8,696 nt of DNA. It comes from Thermoflexales bacterium (GTDB lineage Bacteria; Chloroflexota; Anaerolineae; S140-20). The stretch is taken from positions 1-8,696 of the forward strand of contig WFUY01000583.1 in assembly GCA_015484715.1 (NCBI GenBank). Reading direction: 5' to 3'. Under the pieces are notes generated by a model. The model was not told the DNA's origin and ran no database searches. It saw only the letters and a list, made by a program, of their open reading frames with translations. Positions 6,882 through 8,696 of this stretch are shown one piece after another; within the stretch, counting starts at the first letter, position 1; every line of letters begins with the position of its first letter. The translations under genes were made by a program, and so were the position numbers.

Positions 6882-6960
6882 GATGGTTCTCCCCGTGCTC
6901 ATTCGGGTCCCATTTCATCGCTCGTGTTCAATCCAGGAAGGAAGCCGGGAAGGGGCTGGA

Positions 6961-6988
6961 GCAAGGGCGCACGATTGTGCGCCCCTGC
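6961..6988. repeat. Intergenic hairpin between gap and pgk (arms 12 nt, one mismatch, loop GATT)
   Basis: GGGCGCAC (6965-6972) and GTGCGCCC (6977-6984) pair perfectly around GATT. Three more pairs follow outside one A-C mismatch (6961-6964 with 6985-6988). It lies 44 bp downstream of the gap stop. No T-run follows on the minus strand, so it is either a weak or partial terminator, an RNA-processing site, or a copy of a dispersed hairpin of the form GGGGCGCAC-loop-GTGCGCCCC. I recall such hairpins as common between genes in related GC-rich genomes, but I have not checked. Confidence 0.75.
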
Positions 6989-7032
6989 CCGCCGATGGAT
7001 TATCAAACGAAGGTGACCCAAACGGGGTGCGC

Positions 7033-8264
<1,232 letters not shown>

Positions 8265-8438
8265 CGGAGTCCTATCCGGTGATTACCCATATCTTTGGAG
8301 ATAGGGAGACTAACCGTCCACGAACGGGGCACGAATACACGAATTAAGGACCGCCTCATTCGGGCATTTGTGAGAAATTCGTGACGGCCTGCTACGGACC
8401 ACTCTCTCGCTCACTTGTGGATAATCACCGCAGTCCTA
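8265..8438. other. Gene-free stretch upstream of the gap promoter
   Basis: No gene is seen. The stretch, together with the promoter edge and the flanking gene end, contains small repeats: CGGTGATTA (8277-8285) inverted with TAATCACCG (8422-8430), AGTCCTATC twice in direct orientation (8268-8276, 8432-8440), and CACGAATT (8338-8345) inverted with AATTCGTG (8376-8383). A weak hairpin lies at 8286-8306 with a bulge and no T-run. No clear terminator for the gene ending at 8439 was found. Confidence 0.5.
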
Positions 8439-8696
8439 TCATTGGCATTCGTCCTGATTGGGATAGGGGATGAACCCTTTCCAACGCTTCTCCTGACCCG
8501 CTGACTGGACGATGATGGTCAGAATCGCCGGCTTGCAGCGAGCCCAGACGAACTCCAGCCGGGCATCGAAGAACTCGGTCTCAGGGCTGACCACGTCCCG
8601 GTAGTAACGGTAGGTGCCATCGCCGCCGCTGGGTGTGAAAGCCAGCACGCCTCGCCATTCCCCCTTCTCCGGGTCCACCGACCATTCGACCAGTTC
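8439..8696 (-). CDS. Unknown protein, C-terminal part only (start outside window)
   Basis: The frame is open from the window edge to the TGA at 8439-8441, giving 85 residues. I do not recognise the family. The visible part is rich in aromatic residues and in alternating polar and hydrophobic stretches (GTYRYYRDVV, DARLEFVWARC, PAILTIIVQSAG), which suggests beta-rich structure. It ends in PYPNQDECQ, with one of the two visible Cys residues there. There is no membrane segment in this part. A GTG at 8676-8678 could serve as a start for a 79-residue protein, but the open frame continues upstream without a stop and no ribosome site precedes it, so a longer protein is more likely. It is transcribed in the same direction as gap but separated by a strong promoter, so probably not in its operon. 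Confidence 0.6.
   Translation of the reverse strand, partial: ELVEWSVDPEKGEWRGVLAFTPSGGDGTYRYYRDVVSPETEFFDARLEFVWARCKPAILTIIVQSAGQEKRWKGFIPYPNQDECQ

Noticed and set aside
6889..6960. Separate promoter for pgk (TTGAAC-like box)
   Set aside because: No acceptable -10 box is found 16-18 bp downstream on the minus strand.
8286..8306. Hairpin as terminator of the gene ending at 8439
   Set aside because: The stem is interrupted by a bulge, and no T-run follows in the direction of transcription.

Overview
The window is GC-rich chromosomal DNA from a bacterium. The best guess is a Chloroflexota (Anaerolineae-like) genome. The guess rests on the style of the WecA/MraY-like transferase, on the short 7-8 bp tandem repeats with translations of the type TKRPSGQA, and on GC-rich intergenic hairpins. 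It comes from memory of such genomes and not from a search. All proteins recognised are housekeeping or signalling types. There is no CRISPR array, tRNA, rRNA, transposase or phage gene.

Layout. Bases 1-942 (+ strand) hold the 3' part of a polyprenyl-phosphate sugar-1-phosphate transferase. Everything else lies on the minus strand and reads from right to left: the end of an unknown gene (8439-8696), a near-consensus promoter and a long structured leader (8056-8264), gap (7033-8055), pgk (5681-6868), an OmpR/PhoB-type response regulator (4918-5619), a REC-GAF-PAS histidine kinase (2787-4904), tpiA (1948-2718), and an M50-like membrane metalloprotease (905-1705). The protease gene runs tail to tail into the transferase gene and overlaps it by 38 bp.

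How the genes work together. gap, pgk and tpiA encode three adjacent enzymes of lower glycolysis/gluconeogenesis (triose phosphates to 3-phosphoglycerate). A two-component pair sits between pgk and tpiA in the same orientation, so it may be co-transcribed with the pathway and could sense or control central carbon flux. The only strong promoter seen is upstream of gap. It precedes a leader of about 170 nt with a perfect 14-bp palindrome, a perfect 9-bp stem and a possible pseudoknot.

Structure not explained by genes. A 12-16 nt sequence, core CTGCGGGAGGGT, occurs four times as two inverted pairs, in or next to the gene-free stretches on either side of the regulator-kinase-tpiA block. Tandem 7-bp and 8-bp repeats fill the kinase-tpiA junction and encode the last residues of the kinase. 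I found no clearly new biological system. The best candidates for a second look are the embedded two-component pair, the gap leader, the paired repeats, and the loss of a conserved Asp in the transferase.
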